32,599 nucleotides of DNA from Ministeria vibrans ATCC 50519 (GCA_943704425.1 CALSCP010000032.1:18698-51296); one strand, 5' to 3'. Positions 21,137 through 32,465 are shown, counted from the stretch's first letter. Notes: generated from the letters alone by a model not told the origin. Made by a program: numbers and translations.

Positions 21137-23235
21137 TTACACAGCGAGTGTGATGGCAGCATCAGTGATTGGAGGACACAACGCTGTGATGTGAGAGCGC
21201 AGAGCCTGTTCGTTAAGTCTCGCCGGTGGGTCGCGCGGCAGTGTCTGTGCGTGTAGACGCATCAAAGCACGGTGCTGCAGCGTGTACAGTGCGGGTTGGC
21301 GCAAGAGTGAATGGATCGCACCAATGTCCGGTCTCGCCTGCGTCAAACCGTCGACACAATGAGTATCTCCACCTGGATGTATTGTTATTCATATAATTAC
21401 ATTCGGTACCTCGTCGAGTGCAGTTCGGCGCATGTCGGAAAGAACGTGGATGTCGGCGTGTGCGTGGACTAAAGTGTGCACTGCGGTGTAGTCGCCCTGT
21501 GCTGCGGCCGTGTGAAGTGGAGTAAATCCATTTGTAGAGTTTTGCACATTGATTTGTGCTCCCGCGTGCGTGAGCTGGAGGAGCAGCTCGGGCGTGAGTG
21601 TGACCTGTCGGGTGTGCAATGGTGTTGCTCCGGTGTTGTTACGCGCGTTGGGATTGGCGCCCGCCGCAAGCAACAGTGCCAGTGCGTCGTGGTTCGCCGA
21701 GCCCTCGATGGGGGCATTCAGCAGGCAGTGCAATGCGGTGGAGCCGTTTGCATCTCCCGCACACACATTTGCCTCGTGCTCCACCAAAACACGCACTAAT
21801 TTGTCGGTGAGTGCGTGATTTCGAGCGGCCAATCTGCGATATGGAGCGCGTATTATTATTATTATTATTATTATTGTTATTATTATTATTATTTTTAATT
21901 ATATTCTCTTATTAGTATGCGTACCGGCAGGCCACAATAAGTGGAGTCTCTCGTTGATCATTGCAAATTGCGTCAATTTGAGCGCCTTTTGCCAAGAGAA
22001 GCTCAACGAGGGAGCGAGGTGCCTGTCTCGATACGGCTGTGCCCAGAGGAGTGGCGGGTGTTGTTTCAATGTTTTCGCCGTCCAGCTCCACATTCACAGG
22101 TGCCCCCAGTCTAATGAGCTGCTCAGCAATCTGTAATAATTATGATAATAAGAATAAAAATATGAGTGATAAGAACTTACGCCGAATTTTTTTGCGTCAA
22201 TAAAGGCAACGAGGGGCGAGCGGATGGACTGAGATTTGGTTTGCACTATGGTTGCAACAGAGGCACCTGCATCAAGCAGTAGGTTGACGGTGCTCTGTGC
22301 ACGGTCGACGGGGGCAGACGCAGCGTACATGAGTGGCGTGAACCCTGTGGAGGCACTTGGCGCGTCCACTGAGGCGCCTGCCGCCAGCAACTCCGTCGCG
22401 ACTCGGTCGGAACCACGCTGCGCTGCAAAATGAAGAGCGCTACACCCGAGTGTTGGGATATGCGCGTTGACGTTGTTGGTTTGCACAAGCAAGAATAGTA
22501 GCGCCTCTTCATGTCCGTTTTTTGCCGCCAAATTCAATGGAGTGACACCTACAAAAAGCAATTGAAGAATATACATCGGACGACACAGCGTTGAGTGTAT
22601 ACGACATTGCCACACACATCACTGCACAACATACCCTTGTCGTCTGGCTTTTCAAACGATGCGCCCGCATCAACGAGCCATTGGACCATTTGGCGTTTTC
22701 GCTCAAAATCAACGACGCAATCATGCAAGGCCGTTCTTCCTCCCGAACGAGCTCGATTCACATCTGCTCCCGCTTGAATCAGTGCCTGTACATTCTCGTC
22801 GTGATTCAAACTGATCGCCACATGCAATGGAGACCAGCCGCTGCTATCCGAAATGTTTGTTCGCGCTCCTTTTAGCGACAAGACGAGACACAATGCGGCA
22901 GATTGAATTGAAGCAGCCTGCAGAAAGGAGGGTGGGTTGGTTCAGCGTCTTCGTATCAAGTGTGTACTACACATCAATGGAATACTGCACACGGTGTGGT
23001 TTCAACCACAGCCGCCCCCAAACGAGGATGCGGTCAAGGGGTGTTGCGATTTCCTCAACCCAAATGAATTGTTATGCCTCAGTTGCAAGTTCACCAAGGA
23101 ACGCGACACAACTTGCGCGGATCTTACCTCGTGGACTAAGGACCAACCAAATCTGTCTTTGTGGTTTGGTTTGACGTGGTTTGGAGAGCGTAGGAAAAGG
23201 CGCTTGAGTTGAGAGTGGTGTCCTTTGCGAATCAT
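21137..23235 (-). CDS. Ankyrin-repeat protein
   Basis: Protein-interaction scaffold of unknown partner. Minus-strand exons: 23235-23128, 22917-22635, 22548-22181, 22130-21925, 21833-21410 and 21337-21137 (TAA); 529 aa. About twelve ankyrin repeats fill it, for example SSGWSPLHVAISLNHDENVQ, DDKGVTPLNLAAKNGHEEAL, TGFTPLMYAASAPVDRAQ, NGSTALHCLLNA and NGFTPLHTAAAQGDYTAVH, with a final TALDEARPDIGAIHSLLRQ. The last intron uses the acceptor gacgcag (21338), which restores ankyrin register; a nearer-to-donor cag gives stops. The first ATG (23235) is directly preceded by a good acceptor (gtttctgtag), so a further upstream exon is possible and the true start is uncertain. The C-terminal 50 residues (QPALYTLQHRALMRLHAQ, then a Pro-rich turn) are not ankyrin and weakly recall a SOCS box. 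An ATT microsatellite (about 21850-21890) lies in the intron before exon 5. Confidence 0.85.
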
Positions 23236-23651
23236 CTACAGAAACGCAGATGAGCGCATCTTGTGTGAGAAGGACACTAGAAAGCGGTGCATGTGCAACA
23301 GTATGTGTATAAGTTAGGAGGTTGTGCAGAACTGGCCGGGTTCAAGCGACGGAGAGCGCCAGGTGGAATACAAATTTTTGGGATTTGTGGTCGAATAGAG
23401 ATTTTTGATCTTGCAAGATCACCTCTCTTGCTTCCTCGTGCACATCTTTTCTCGAGCTACACAGTTGTCCCATGCTATATAGTTGAATTATGAGGCGTCA
23501 AAGTCAGATTTGGCAAAAAAGATCACAATTGAGAATAAATGGTGCAGAATGAAAGAATAGTGACGGAATTAATTTTTTTTATTGTCCGCTTTGATGTCCT
23601 GAATAACTTACTTCATTTCTTCTTAATTTATTATAATAAAAATTATTATTA
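23236..23651. other. Intergenic region, F-box 3' end to ankyrin 5' end
   Basis: 416 bp upstream of the ankyrin gene and downstream of the F-box gene, both on the minus strand. It contains a perfect 14-bp palindrome GATCTTGCAAGATC (23407-23420) and an AT-rich right end. A small upstream exon of the ankyrin gene may hide here (a minus-strand ATG with a following gt occurs near 23440), but I cannot establish it. Confidence 0.4.
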
Positions 23652-24268
23652 TTAGAATGCAAGATATGCATTGATGGGACGACACGCTTCAATGCGCAGC
23701 AGCGCAATGCACTGCGAAAAGGCGGTGACGGCAGAGTGTGGCGGGCGCCCCATGTACATTGCATCCACATCCTGGAGACGAGGGAAGAAGGAGATGCGAA
23801 GAAGATGCGAACACACATGAGAAGACAAAAAGAAGGGCACTCAATCCTCATACTCTCTTCCATGTATACAGCACCGAATCCGACACGGCATTGAGAGCTG
23901 AGCATTTCTGGCTGGGTCCCTAAAACACCGAAGCATAATTAATTTTTGTCTTCTTTTTCTTTTTCTATTTTCAACCGCCTCTCCAGCAGGCTGTGCTTCC
24001 CCAGATTTTGTCGTCATACCTCAATGTTAGAAATAAAGGCGCATAACACAACGCGAAGTACTTCGCACATGGCAGCGACTGAAGTGGAGCGTGCATTGGC
24101 AAGGAGTCCGTAACAAAGTCGCGACACTTCATCCTGATCGGACTAATAAAAAGTATAATAATAAAAATAATTAATATTATTAATACTAGTATTATTAGTT
24201 TTGTTTTGACATTGAGTACAGCTCTCGATTTTCTATTTATTTTCTTATTATTATTATTTTATTATTAC

Positions 24269-24304
<36 letters not shown>

Positions 24305-25486
24305 CATTATTATTATTATTATCATTATTATTATTATTATTATTGTTATTATTATTATTATTATTATTATTGTCATTATTATTATTATTAATGTGTTCGT
24401 TTCGTACCTGAGTGACAATCTCATGGATGATGACGGAAGCAATGCTGTACTCGCAGAGTCGGAGAAATCGCGCACAGTTGGCCCAAGTAAAACGCCGTGT
24501 GACAATGCGAAAAAGACCCGCTGCCTGAGGCGCATCTGAGATGCAAGTGCGCACACACACGCAAAAAACGCTCGCCAGTGGAAGCATGTGCACATCCGAC
24601 ACCTACTCAAACAAAAGTTGATCGCGAAAAGAATGAGTAACAGAAGAAAAAAGTAATTATCTCAAGGTGTGAAATTGTACCTCGAGGTACTCTTGAGAAT
24701 TCCAGGTGACACGCAACTGCTCGCCAATGCCTCGATAGTTCGGCAGTGCCTCGACGAGATGGAGACGCGCCATGTTCATTTGGTGCACATGGTCATGAAC
24801 GTCGACTACATTGGCATGGTTCCAGTTGGGGACGGTGACAGTGGCAGCAGTGGCGACGGCAGCGACGGCTGCTGCGGTCGCAAGGGCTTCAGCCTCGTTC
24901 TCGTCGGCGTTTTGGTCGCCATGGCTGTCGTGCTGGTGATTGAAAAAATACGTTTGGCCACACAAGTCCTCCTCAAGCATTTCTTGCAATGCCAACTCTT
25001 CGTCGTCAAATGAATCTTGATCTTCGACACGCGCCTCGTCATCGTCGACCACCATCTGGTCGTGCGCCTCCTCTCTGTTCACCTCCATGTCGCCGGGCTC
25101 GGGCACCACCTGCAGACGAGCGTTGGCAGCACCGTCGTTGTCGTTGTCGTGGCGATTCTCATGTGAGTGTGACACAGGGGCACCCTCGTTCGCAAAACGG
25201 CAAGTATGTGAGGCTGCTCGCGCATTCAACTCCCAAAAGTTGCTCGTGAAAAAGGTCCAACAGAGATGCTCGCCACAGGTGCCGCACAGTGGCAGGCCTA
25301 ACACGTAGATGAAGCGAGCAATGGTCTGTTCGGCGGAGCGTTGGCGGCTACTCTTTCGATCGGTCGACGTTGTGCTACGTCGAGCTGTTGGTGTGGGCAC
25401 TGTCTGCATGAGCGCTTCGAGAATGGGCCGACAGAAACGCGATGCACGCTCCATTGCACTGTCGTCCGTACACATCGGTTCGCTAC

Positions 25487-25558
<72 letters not shown>

Positions 25559-26482
25559 GAAACCAGAATGGCGGTTAATGGACACACGCCATTCTATCAT
25601 TACTTTGCGGCTTACCACCAGTGGGGGCCGGTCAAGAGAGCGGAAAGTGTTCGATTGAGTGTGACATTGTCATCGTCGTGCGCCCACGAGTCCACAATGA
25701 AAACACCCAACTGCTTGGACACTAGCTCGTTGGCTACAAGCGAGCCTACCATTGTAGGGTCCAGCATAAGGTGTGGACGGGCGAGCAACGATCGCAATGT
25801 CCATGACACTTGTACTGGACTGCCCATCATCTGGACGCGACGCAGTGCATTTCCGAGCCAGTGTGGCTGCTCTTCGCATGCCATCAGCGTCAGTAGTGTT
25901 GCAAGGGTATGTGAGAATGTGCATTTCGCCGCACCCTGCAGACAGAGAAGAGTGAAAGATGAGAGTAAGAAGACGACGGTGGTTTGGGTAGCGTTTTACA
26001 AAAGCTTGCGCCTGACAGCCTCTTGTGAGCTCCTTTTGAATGGTACTGTGATAAATAAGTGTCGAATCGATAAACCCACTGATGAGCAGCGTGAAGAACC
26101 GACACGACTGGGCGAGATGCTGAAAAAGCACAGAAAAGATTGAAAACAAGGCGTTTCCAGAGAAACCGCGCCGCCACAAATGAAAATCAGTGCATCGTAG
26201 AACAAATATTACAAAACAAGAGTCAAGTCTGTCGACGAGCGGTTTAAGAGAGAGAGAGAGATATGAAAAAAAAAAGTGGTATAAAAATCGTTTTTTTTTC
26301 TGTTTTGCGAGTTGAACCGAATTTTGTCGCTGTCAGACGCAGTTGCTTACCGCAAGGTCGGTGCAGCTCAGAGTTGAAAAGATGGCGCACTGTATTTCGT
26401 TGGGAAGCGTCGTCAGAGAGCTGGTCGAGCAAACACAGTGGTGAGCGACACGGGAAGAGAAGCGCGCGAAAATTGAAAACAT
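23652..26482 (-). CDS. F-box protein, otherwise unrecognised
   Basis: Probable substrate receptor of an SCF ubiquitin ligase. Exons on the minus strand: 26482-26351, 26119-26000, 25935-25616, 25482-24681, 24602-24408, 24133-24020, 23919-23854 and 23771-23652 (TAA); 622 aa. The F-box, residues about 22-62, reads LTTLPNEIQCAIFSTLSC, then TDLA, and continues across the intron with HLAQSCRFFTLLISGF. The remainder is largely helical, with an Asp/Glu/His-rich, probably disordered insertion in exon 4 (about residues 290-380) and a short alanine-rich run. I do not recognise the substrate-binding part; it has no clear LRR, WD40 or Kelch repeats. An in-frame ATG at 26578 could extend the N-terminus. 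Introns carry an ATT microsatellite (24237-24391) and a CA run (25489-25556). The gene structure is supported by consistent phases; the exon 3/4 junction is phase 2. Confidence 0.75.
24237..24391. repeat. (ATT)n microsatellite in F-box gene intron
   Basis: About 50 ATT/TTA units with scattered C and G substitutions, in the intron between exons 24602-24408 and 24133-24020. Reads of Tyr or Asn/Ile homopolymers across it are artefacts. Confidence 0.97.
25489..25556. repeat. (CA)n microsatellite adjoining a splice acceptor
   Basis: About 33 CA units. On the gene's strand it is (TG)n and runs straight into the acceptor tgtccgtag of F-box exon 4 (25482), taking the place of a normal polypyrimidine tract. 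Confidence 0.97.
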
Positions 26483-26983
26483 AAAACACCGAGACAGGGC
26501 AAAACGCGTTTCGATCGTGTGTGTGTGTTTCGCTATGAATTTACCGTGTGTTCCGTCGTGGCACTGCACGTGCATCACTGTGGTCTTTGGTCATTGTCTG
26601 CATGCTGTTATGGCGGCGAAAATTCGACGAGCGAGTCGGTGACGGCGGCTGATATCGCGAAGTGTCGTTCTGCGTTTTTGTTTTTTGTGTGTGATACAAA
26701 CAGATGTCTATTCAGCGTCACATAGTCTTTCAGGCTGGTAATATTGAATAGTCAACGCGTAGAAAAATGTACACGGGACGCGTTGAATGTCGACAGAATC
26801 TTACCATGAAGCAAAAAGACAAAAAGAGTGAAATTAAAATAGTCAATGAAATGAACCCGATCTTGTTTATTTTCTGTTAGGATTTAAGAATAATTAGAAA
26901 TATTATTCTTATTTTGCTCAAATAACTAAGGAGTAGTTAGAAGACGGAGTAAGCGCAATCTAGCCGACGAGTCAACTGTGAAG
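26483..26983. promoter_or_regulatory. Bidirectional upstream region F-box/HOP2 with ACGCGT motifs
   Basis: 501 bp between divergent start codons. ACGCGT occurs at 26504-26509, 26755-26760 and 26778-26783. The last two form an inverted pair, TCAACGCGT (26752-26760) and ACGCGTTGA (26778-26786). ACGCGT is the MluI cell-cycle box of fungal G1/S and premeiotic genes; whether it acts that way here is inference. The HOP2-proximal part is AT-rich. No convincing gene was seen. Confidence 0.5.
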
Positions 26984-27344
26984 ATGGGAAAACCTGCAGC
27001 CAAGGGATCCGTCAAAGGATCAGAAGGTATAATAGCTGTTTCAAAAGATTGAAATGGGCCCTGGCAAACGGATATTTACTTGGAATTGGTCCTCTGAGAA
27101 TATATTGAGGCATTAATAGACGTCGTGACGGCCAAAAACAAGCCTACATGTACTTTTGCAAACTGTGTTTGAAACTCGTTTTCGACGCGTCGACCAAAAT
27201 AACGGAAATCTCCTCTGCTCACCCATTGATTCGACTTATTCCACGTAGCAAATGACCTTATTCTTGAGTACATGGTCAAACAGAATCGTCCCTACAGTGC
27301 AGGTGCGTAGACACTCTCTTGGCGCTTTCATTGTCTAACGTCTT

Positions 27345-27377
<33 letters not shown>

Positions 27378-28403
27378 TTTGTATCTTTCTACTTTCTGTT
27401 CTTGCCCAACAGTGGACATTACCACAAACCTTCATGGTCAAATTGGAAAGACACAAGTGGTGAAATCGCTCTCGGAGGTAAACAACGTCAAAAGCAGAAT
27501 ATTTGACAATGTCTCAAGAATTGCATCTCAACCGTTTCCGTTTTTGTCGCATTCTCTTTCGACAGTTGGCAGACGAAGGAAAACTCAAAGCGAAAGAGTA
27601 TGGCAAGCAAAAGGCATACGTAGCGAATCAGGAATCGTTCCCACAGCCGAAAGAGACAGAACTGTCCGACCTAGACGACAAAATCACAGTATAATAATAT
27701 TAATATAAATTGCGTGTCTGTGCATTGATCTTTTGTATTTTTTTCTTTGGGTAGGAATACCGAACAAGCATTGCGGCTGGAAAGGTCCGCTTGGCTCACC
27801 TTACCAACAGTACACGATACAGTATGTATTGTAGTGCGACAATTTACCTCTTTTCGTTCGTAGCTCTGAAAGGCCTGACTGGCATGGAGACGACAAAACA
27901 GTTAACTGGTAGGGTCACTGACATACCAGTTGGTGCGCACGTATGCATCTCATTTGTGTTTTGTGTATGTGTGTGTGCGTAGAACGCATTGCATCGTTGA
28001 CGGAGGAGATTGCCAGGAAGAAGGCAAAGTTGGAGCAGCTGCGGGATGGTGGACGATCTGTGACGAAGGAGGAGCGTGACGAGGTGTACAAGAAGCACGC
28101 GGGTATTTTCAAGGAGTGGAAGAAGCGCCGTCGAATGGTACAATTTGCGTTCAGACTGAGAGTGGATCGTGGTGCTGAAATACGTTTGTAGTGCAAGAAT
28201 ATTGCTGATCAAATCCTTGAAGGCTACGGCAAAGGAAGAGCCGCATTCTATGAGGTACCAACCCCCATACTACAGTAAATCCCTTTTCCACCTCTAAACC
28301 TTTCAAATTGGTTTTGATTTTGATGAAATTACAGGAGGTTGGCATCGAGGATGATGCTGAAGTGGGCGTGTCGATTGATGATCACGATCCTGCAAAGAGT
28401 TGA
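26984..28403 (+). CDS. HOP2: HOP2 homologue, meiotic homologous-pairing protein
   Basis: Partner of MND1; stimulates Dmc1/Rad51 strand exchange in meiosis. Nine exons: 26984-27026, 27249-27302, 27413-27477, 27566-27688, 27755-27809, 27864-27908, 27983-28137, 28192-28254 and 28335-28403 (TGA); 223 aa, the family's usual size. The N-terminal winged helix has LEYMVKQNRPYSAVDI, then GKTQVVKSL, then LADEGKLKAKEYGKQKAYVA, where EYGKQK corresponds to MYGKQK in human PSMC3IP. A central leucine-rich coiled coil follows (LSDLDDKI through LTEEIARKKAKLEQLR). The C-terminal segment includes EERDEVYKKHAGIFKEWKKR, then ADQILEGYGKGRAAFYEEVG, then IEDDAEVGVSI. All regions match PSMC3IP in order. Exons are very small (43-155 bp), in contrast with the DMXL gene. 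It shares an upstream region with the F-box gene and is followed at once by a long GA array. Confidence 0.95.
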
Positions 28404-28880
<477 letters not shown>

Positions 28881-29039
28881 TAGGAAAATTGCGCACTTTT
28901 CCTTGTTTCTATACAATATTTTGTGCTATTTTGGGTTTTGGTCCTTGTCTTTTGCAATACACTGTTACTTTGTCGTGTTTTTTTTTGTCCCCCTCTATAT
29001 CACTTTGTTTCTTTCTCTCGCTCTCTCTTGTAGTCTTCT
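28881..29039. other. Convergent gap HOP2/LysA with reverse-oriented repeat copy
   Basis: AT-rich spacer. It contains TATCACTTTGTTT (28998-29010), the reverse complement of the AAACAAAGTGATA core, followed by a CT-rich tract (29011-29029). It is the only clear copy in this orientation in the window. The LysA-type stop codon is at 29042-29040. Confidence 0.6.
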
Positions 29040-30518
29040 TTACAACACAATGTGTGTTTCGTTTTCCATGAGTTGTTCGAGGGTCTGACGGCGCTCAATG
29101 ACGACAAAGGGAGCCGCATCGTTGGGTGCACAGTCGGTATCGCGCACTAACACCGCTGCAGCCATTGGGAAACTGTTGTAGCCGCTGACATTCATGCTGG
29201 CGCAGTAGCTGCCCACGGCCTCGATGACGCAACAGTCGTTCACACAAGCCGTAGCCATTGTGCGCGGACACACACGCTCGGCGTTGCCCGACTCTACCGT
29301 CAGCGTGTCGCCCGTCTCACAGCAATGGCCCACCACGACAAACGACTCAGTCTGCGCGCTAGTCGACTGAGTCGACTTGCCGTGTGTCCCTTTCGCTGGG
29401 ACCACCACAAGCGGATGCTGTGCGCCATACAGCGCCGGGCGCAGCACGCTGGTCATGCCTGAGTCCAGCTTCAGAAAGTGCATACCCTGCGCACCCGTGT
29501 CTACTCTGTCCTGAATCGTCGTGATCAGCGAACCCGCAGAGGTGACCTGTGAAACGAGTGACGAAGTGATATATATATATATATATATATGTGTGTTATA
29601 TATGTGTGTGTGTTTAAACATTGTAATGTCTTACGAGCGCACTCCCCGGCTCAATTTCCAATTGAATCTGCCTCCCAGTTTGCTCGGCAAATCGCTTAAA
29701 GACGGCGTGGATGCGGGTGGCGAGCGCCGCGACGTCAGTTTCTTCGTGGCGCTCCGCTGGTACACGAGCCACCTTGAAGCCACCACCGAGGTTCATGGTG
29801 TGGGCGTCTGGAAACACACTGAGGATATCTTCAAGGCAGCACGTCGCAATCTGCTCCCATTTGTCCGTGTCACAACCGCTGCCAACGTGAGTGTGTACAC
29901 GCACAATGCGCATATTGTGCTCGCGTGCAATCTCCAGCGCCTCGCCCATCTTCTCAAACCAAATTCCAAATGAAGACTTGTGGCCGCCCGTGTTGGTGCG
30001 ATGATTCCAGCCGGTACCCATGCCAGGGTTGATGCGCACTCCAACATCACGTCCGGGACACAGACGCCCAATGAGCGCCAGCTGACGCAGCGAACACGCG
30101 TCCACAAGCACCCCTTGCTTGAGCAGGTCGCCTACCGACTCGGGCAGCTCCTGGGTCGACAGGCTGATCCGTTCGGGGGCCACGCCGGCAAGCAAGGCGC
30201 GCTGCACCTCGTTCACACTGCTCGCGTCAAAGTTCAGTCCCATGTCGGCAAACAGGCGCAGAATCGTACGATTGGGGTTCGCCTTCATGGCGTACCTGCA
30301 ACACAAGGGCGCGTGTAAAGAGGTGCAGGGCGGGCATACGTCAAGCGACGCTACCGTGCGGTAAAGCCAAAGGGACCACCAAAACTCAGGATTCGTTCTG
30401 CGTTCGCTTTCAGCGCTCGTTCGCTGTAAGCAAACGTAGGAGTGCTGACCTGGTCGCGGATCGCACGCACAGTTGCCTCCGATAGGTGGGCAAGCTTGGC
30501 AATCGGATCAGTCGACAT
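29040..30518 (-). CDS. LysA-type PLP decarboxylase (diaminopimelate decarboxylase family)
   Basis: Fold-type III PLP decarboxylase; the closest group is meso-diaminopimelate decarboxylase, last step of DAP lysine synthesis. Exons on the minus strand: 30518-30355, 30295-29635 and 29546-29040 (TAA); 443 aa. The start MSTDPIAKLAHLSEAT follows an upstream region shared with PHYH. Hallmarks: RYAMKANPN with the Schiff-base Lys59; RINPGMGTGWNHRTNTGGHK then SSFG; HTHVGSG; the phosphate loop NLGGGF; EPGSAL (270-275); DSGMTSVLRPALYGAQHPL; the catalytic CETGD (Cys351); and GSYCASMNVSGYNSFP. The Arg that usually follows EPG (EPGR) is Ser here. That Arg helps hold PLP phosphate or substrate in relatives, so substrate may differ. 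Carboxynorspermidine decarboxylase is the main alternative. An AT/GT repeat occupies the second intron. Confidence 0.82.
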
Positions 30519-30631
30519 ATGGATGAAGGGAAGCCGGAAGAAGACTGTAAATACTATAAGATATTCAAAGTTGTCGCGAGACCGGCTCTTCACAGTTCAC
30601 ACACGCACACACTTTTTTATATTTCTTTAAC
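30519..30631. promoter_or_regulatory. 113-bp bidirectional upstream region LysA/PHYH
   Basis: 113 bp between the divergent start codons. It includes a CACACACAC run and a TTTTTTATATTTCTTT tract just before the PHYH ATG. No TATA or CCAAT box can be called with confidence. Confidence 0.5.
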
Positions 30632-31911
30632 ATGTCTGCTGATCGTGTTCGAAACACCTTGGAGCACATGCGCCCGGCTGTCGAGGCCCAGCCAACGGCG
30701 GCCGCTCCGCAGGTGTCAGCGACGCCGTCGTATCCGCTGTCGCCCAACGAAGCCGGCTTGCTGACGCCCGACCAGCAACAGTTCTACGAAGACAACGGCT
30801 TCCTTGTCATCCGCCGCCTCGTGCCCTTGGACGACCTCGAGCGCTATCGGCAGCGCTTTGTTGACATTTGCGATGGTCGTGTCGAACGCGCCAGTCCCAC
30901 GATGACAGTGATGCGCGATGTCGCCATTGCCAAGCAGAAGGGTGCCCGTGGCGAGCAGTCCATCACCAAGAGTACGCCACTTGCCACACTTGTCTACACA
31001 TTCACTTTTTTTTTTTTTTATTCTTCCGTTTTTCTTCGTTTCGTAGTTCAAGACTGGCAGGACGACTCGGTGCTTTTTGACTACTGCAAGCATCCTGCGA
31101 TAGTCCCGTATGTGCAGGCGTTCACCGGCTCCAACGTCAAGAGCGTGCACACCATGCTGGTAGGAGAATGCTGAACTTGTGTGTGTTGTGTGTCCTGACT
31201 CTGCTTCCCTTTTGCCAGATCAACAAACCGCCCAATGTCGGCGAGAGTGGCCGCCATCCGCTCCATCAAGACCTAATGTACTTTCCTTTCCGTCCCGCCG
31301 AGCGCATTGTGTGCTCTTGGACTGCCATGGAGAAGGTGAACCGCAGCAATGGGTGCTTGGTGGTCCTGCCTGGCTCACACAAGGGCGAGCTGCTCGAGCA
31401 TGGCACGCCCCAGTGGGAGTCTGGCGTGAACAAGGTTTGTGACACGGTCTTCTGCGTGCGTGCACACACTCATTTCACCTTTTTATCTTGTCTATTTGCA
31501 TTGTAGGCGTACTGGGGCGTTCGCGAGGTAGACGGAAGCGCCGAACGAGTGCACCTGGAAATGGAGGCGGGCGACACCGTGTTCTTCCATCCAATCCTCA
31601 TTCATGGTAGTGGGTACGACAATGACGTCTTTACAAAGGAGAGGTGCTCCCAAATATTTGTGTTGAATCTTTTAAATTTTGTGTGCAGGTGGAACCGCAC
31701 CAAAGGATATCGCAAGGCGATATCGTGCCACTACGCATCGGCCGACTGCCACTTTATTGATGTGGCAGGCACCGTACAGGCACCCATGGGGGCGGAGGTG
31801 ATGGAAATGCTGAAGATTAAGCTCAAGGAGATGGCGGAAGGTGTTTCATTTGTGGATGTGTGGCGTGCCAAGAGCCGCTTGGTGGCAGGACGCGAGGGCA
31901 CGCTGCAATAG
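30632..31911 (+). CDS. PHYH: Phytanoyl-CoA 2-hydroxylase
   Basis: Fe(II)/2-oxoglutarate dioxygenase that hydroxylates phytanoyl-CoA for alpha-oxidation, a peroxisomal step. Five exons: 30632-30971, 31047-31159, 31219-31434, 31507-31613 and 31689-31911 (TAG); 332 aa, similar to human PHYH (338). Metal ligands: HQD (His167, Asp169) and His256 in [11 protein letters not shown]; the 2-oxoglutarate-binding arginine is Arg267 in [41 protein letters not shown] and [19 protein letters not shown] are near-identical to the mammalian enzyme. The N-terminus (residues 1-60) is not conserved, but RVRNTLEHM at 5-13 resembles a PTS2 peroxisomal signal (R-V-x5-H-M; consensus ends H/Q-L/A). Human PHYH also uses a PTS2. 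It is divergent from the LysA-type gene and converges on the last gene, 114 bp between stops. Confidence 0.95.
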
Positions 31912-32025
31912 CACGGTGGCGCAAAAGTGCGTGTGTGTGCGTGAGTGTAGAAGAAATTTTGTTTTACAATGGGTGATAAAGTACATTGGAAAGTGTGTCA
32001 AGAGATTGGTGTGGAAGAAAAGAGT

Positions 32026-32465
32026 TCACACCGAGTCCTCGAGATTATCGCTCTCGGCAACATCGCGTGAACTCGGGGCGGGCTGCGCGGGCTTCACTGG
32101 CGCAGTGTGTACGGCATCCTCGCCAGAGACGACGGCATGCGTGGGCGAAGGGTCAACGGCTGCGGTCACCAACTCGGTGGTACTCGCCGACGACGCCCGG
32201 TCGTTGTGACGGTTGTGCAGGCGTTGCATCCAGCGCGGTTGCGACATACCCGACAAGGGACGACGCCGCTTCTGCTTCTGCTTCTGCTGCTGATGCGCGG
32301 TAGTTTGTCGTGCGGCTACCACAGAGACCATGCCCGCCGAGGGACTGTCGTCTTCGACACTTGTCTCGCGCGAGTGATGTACCGACTCGCTATGAGAGTC
32401 TGTCTCTGCCACACTCTCGCTGAGGACCACCGAGACCGGGCGGGGGCGGAACAAGTTGGTAAAAA
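32026..32465 (-). CDS. 3'-terminal exon of an unidentified gene
   Basis: The last coding exon of a minus-strand gene that continues past the right edge. The acceptor ttgtattcattag ends at 32466, and the exon (32465-32026, stop TGA) encodes about 146 residues. The sequence is low-complexity: Ser/Glu/Asp-rich, then HQQQKQKQKRRRPLSGMS with a basic stretch that may be a nuclear localisation signal, then Thr/Ala/Pro-rich to the end (SDNLEDSV). No family is recognised. The TG-rich run at 32538-32599 lies in the intron before it. An alternative is that the open frame continues upstream to a start near 32493, but the acceptor and composition favour splicing. Confidence 0.45.

Noticed and set aside
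22937..23212. Plus-strand frame with Cys pairs (CCDF...CLSC) that looks like a small zinc-binding protein
   Set aside because: It lies opposite ankyrin exon 1 and its first intron. The minus-strand reading continues the ankyrin repeats in phase; the plus frame has no splice or family support.
24206..24610. Poly-Tyr and poly-Asn/Ile frames
   Set aside because: Products of the ATT microsatellite in an F-box gene intron.
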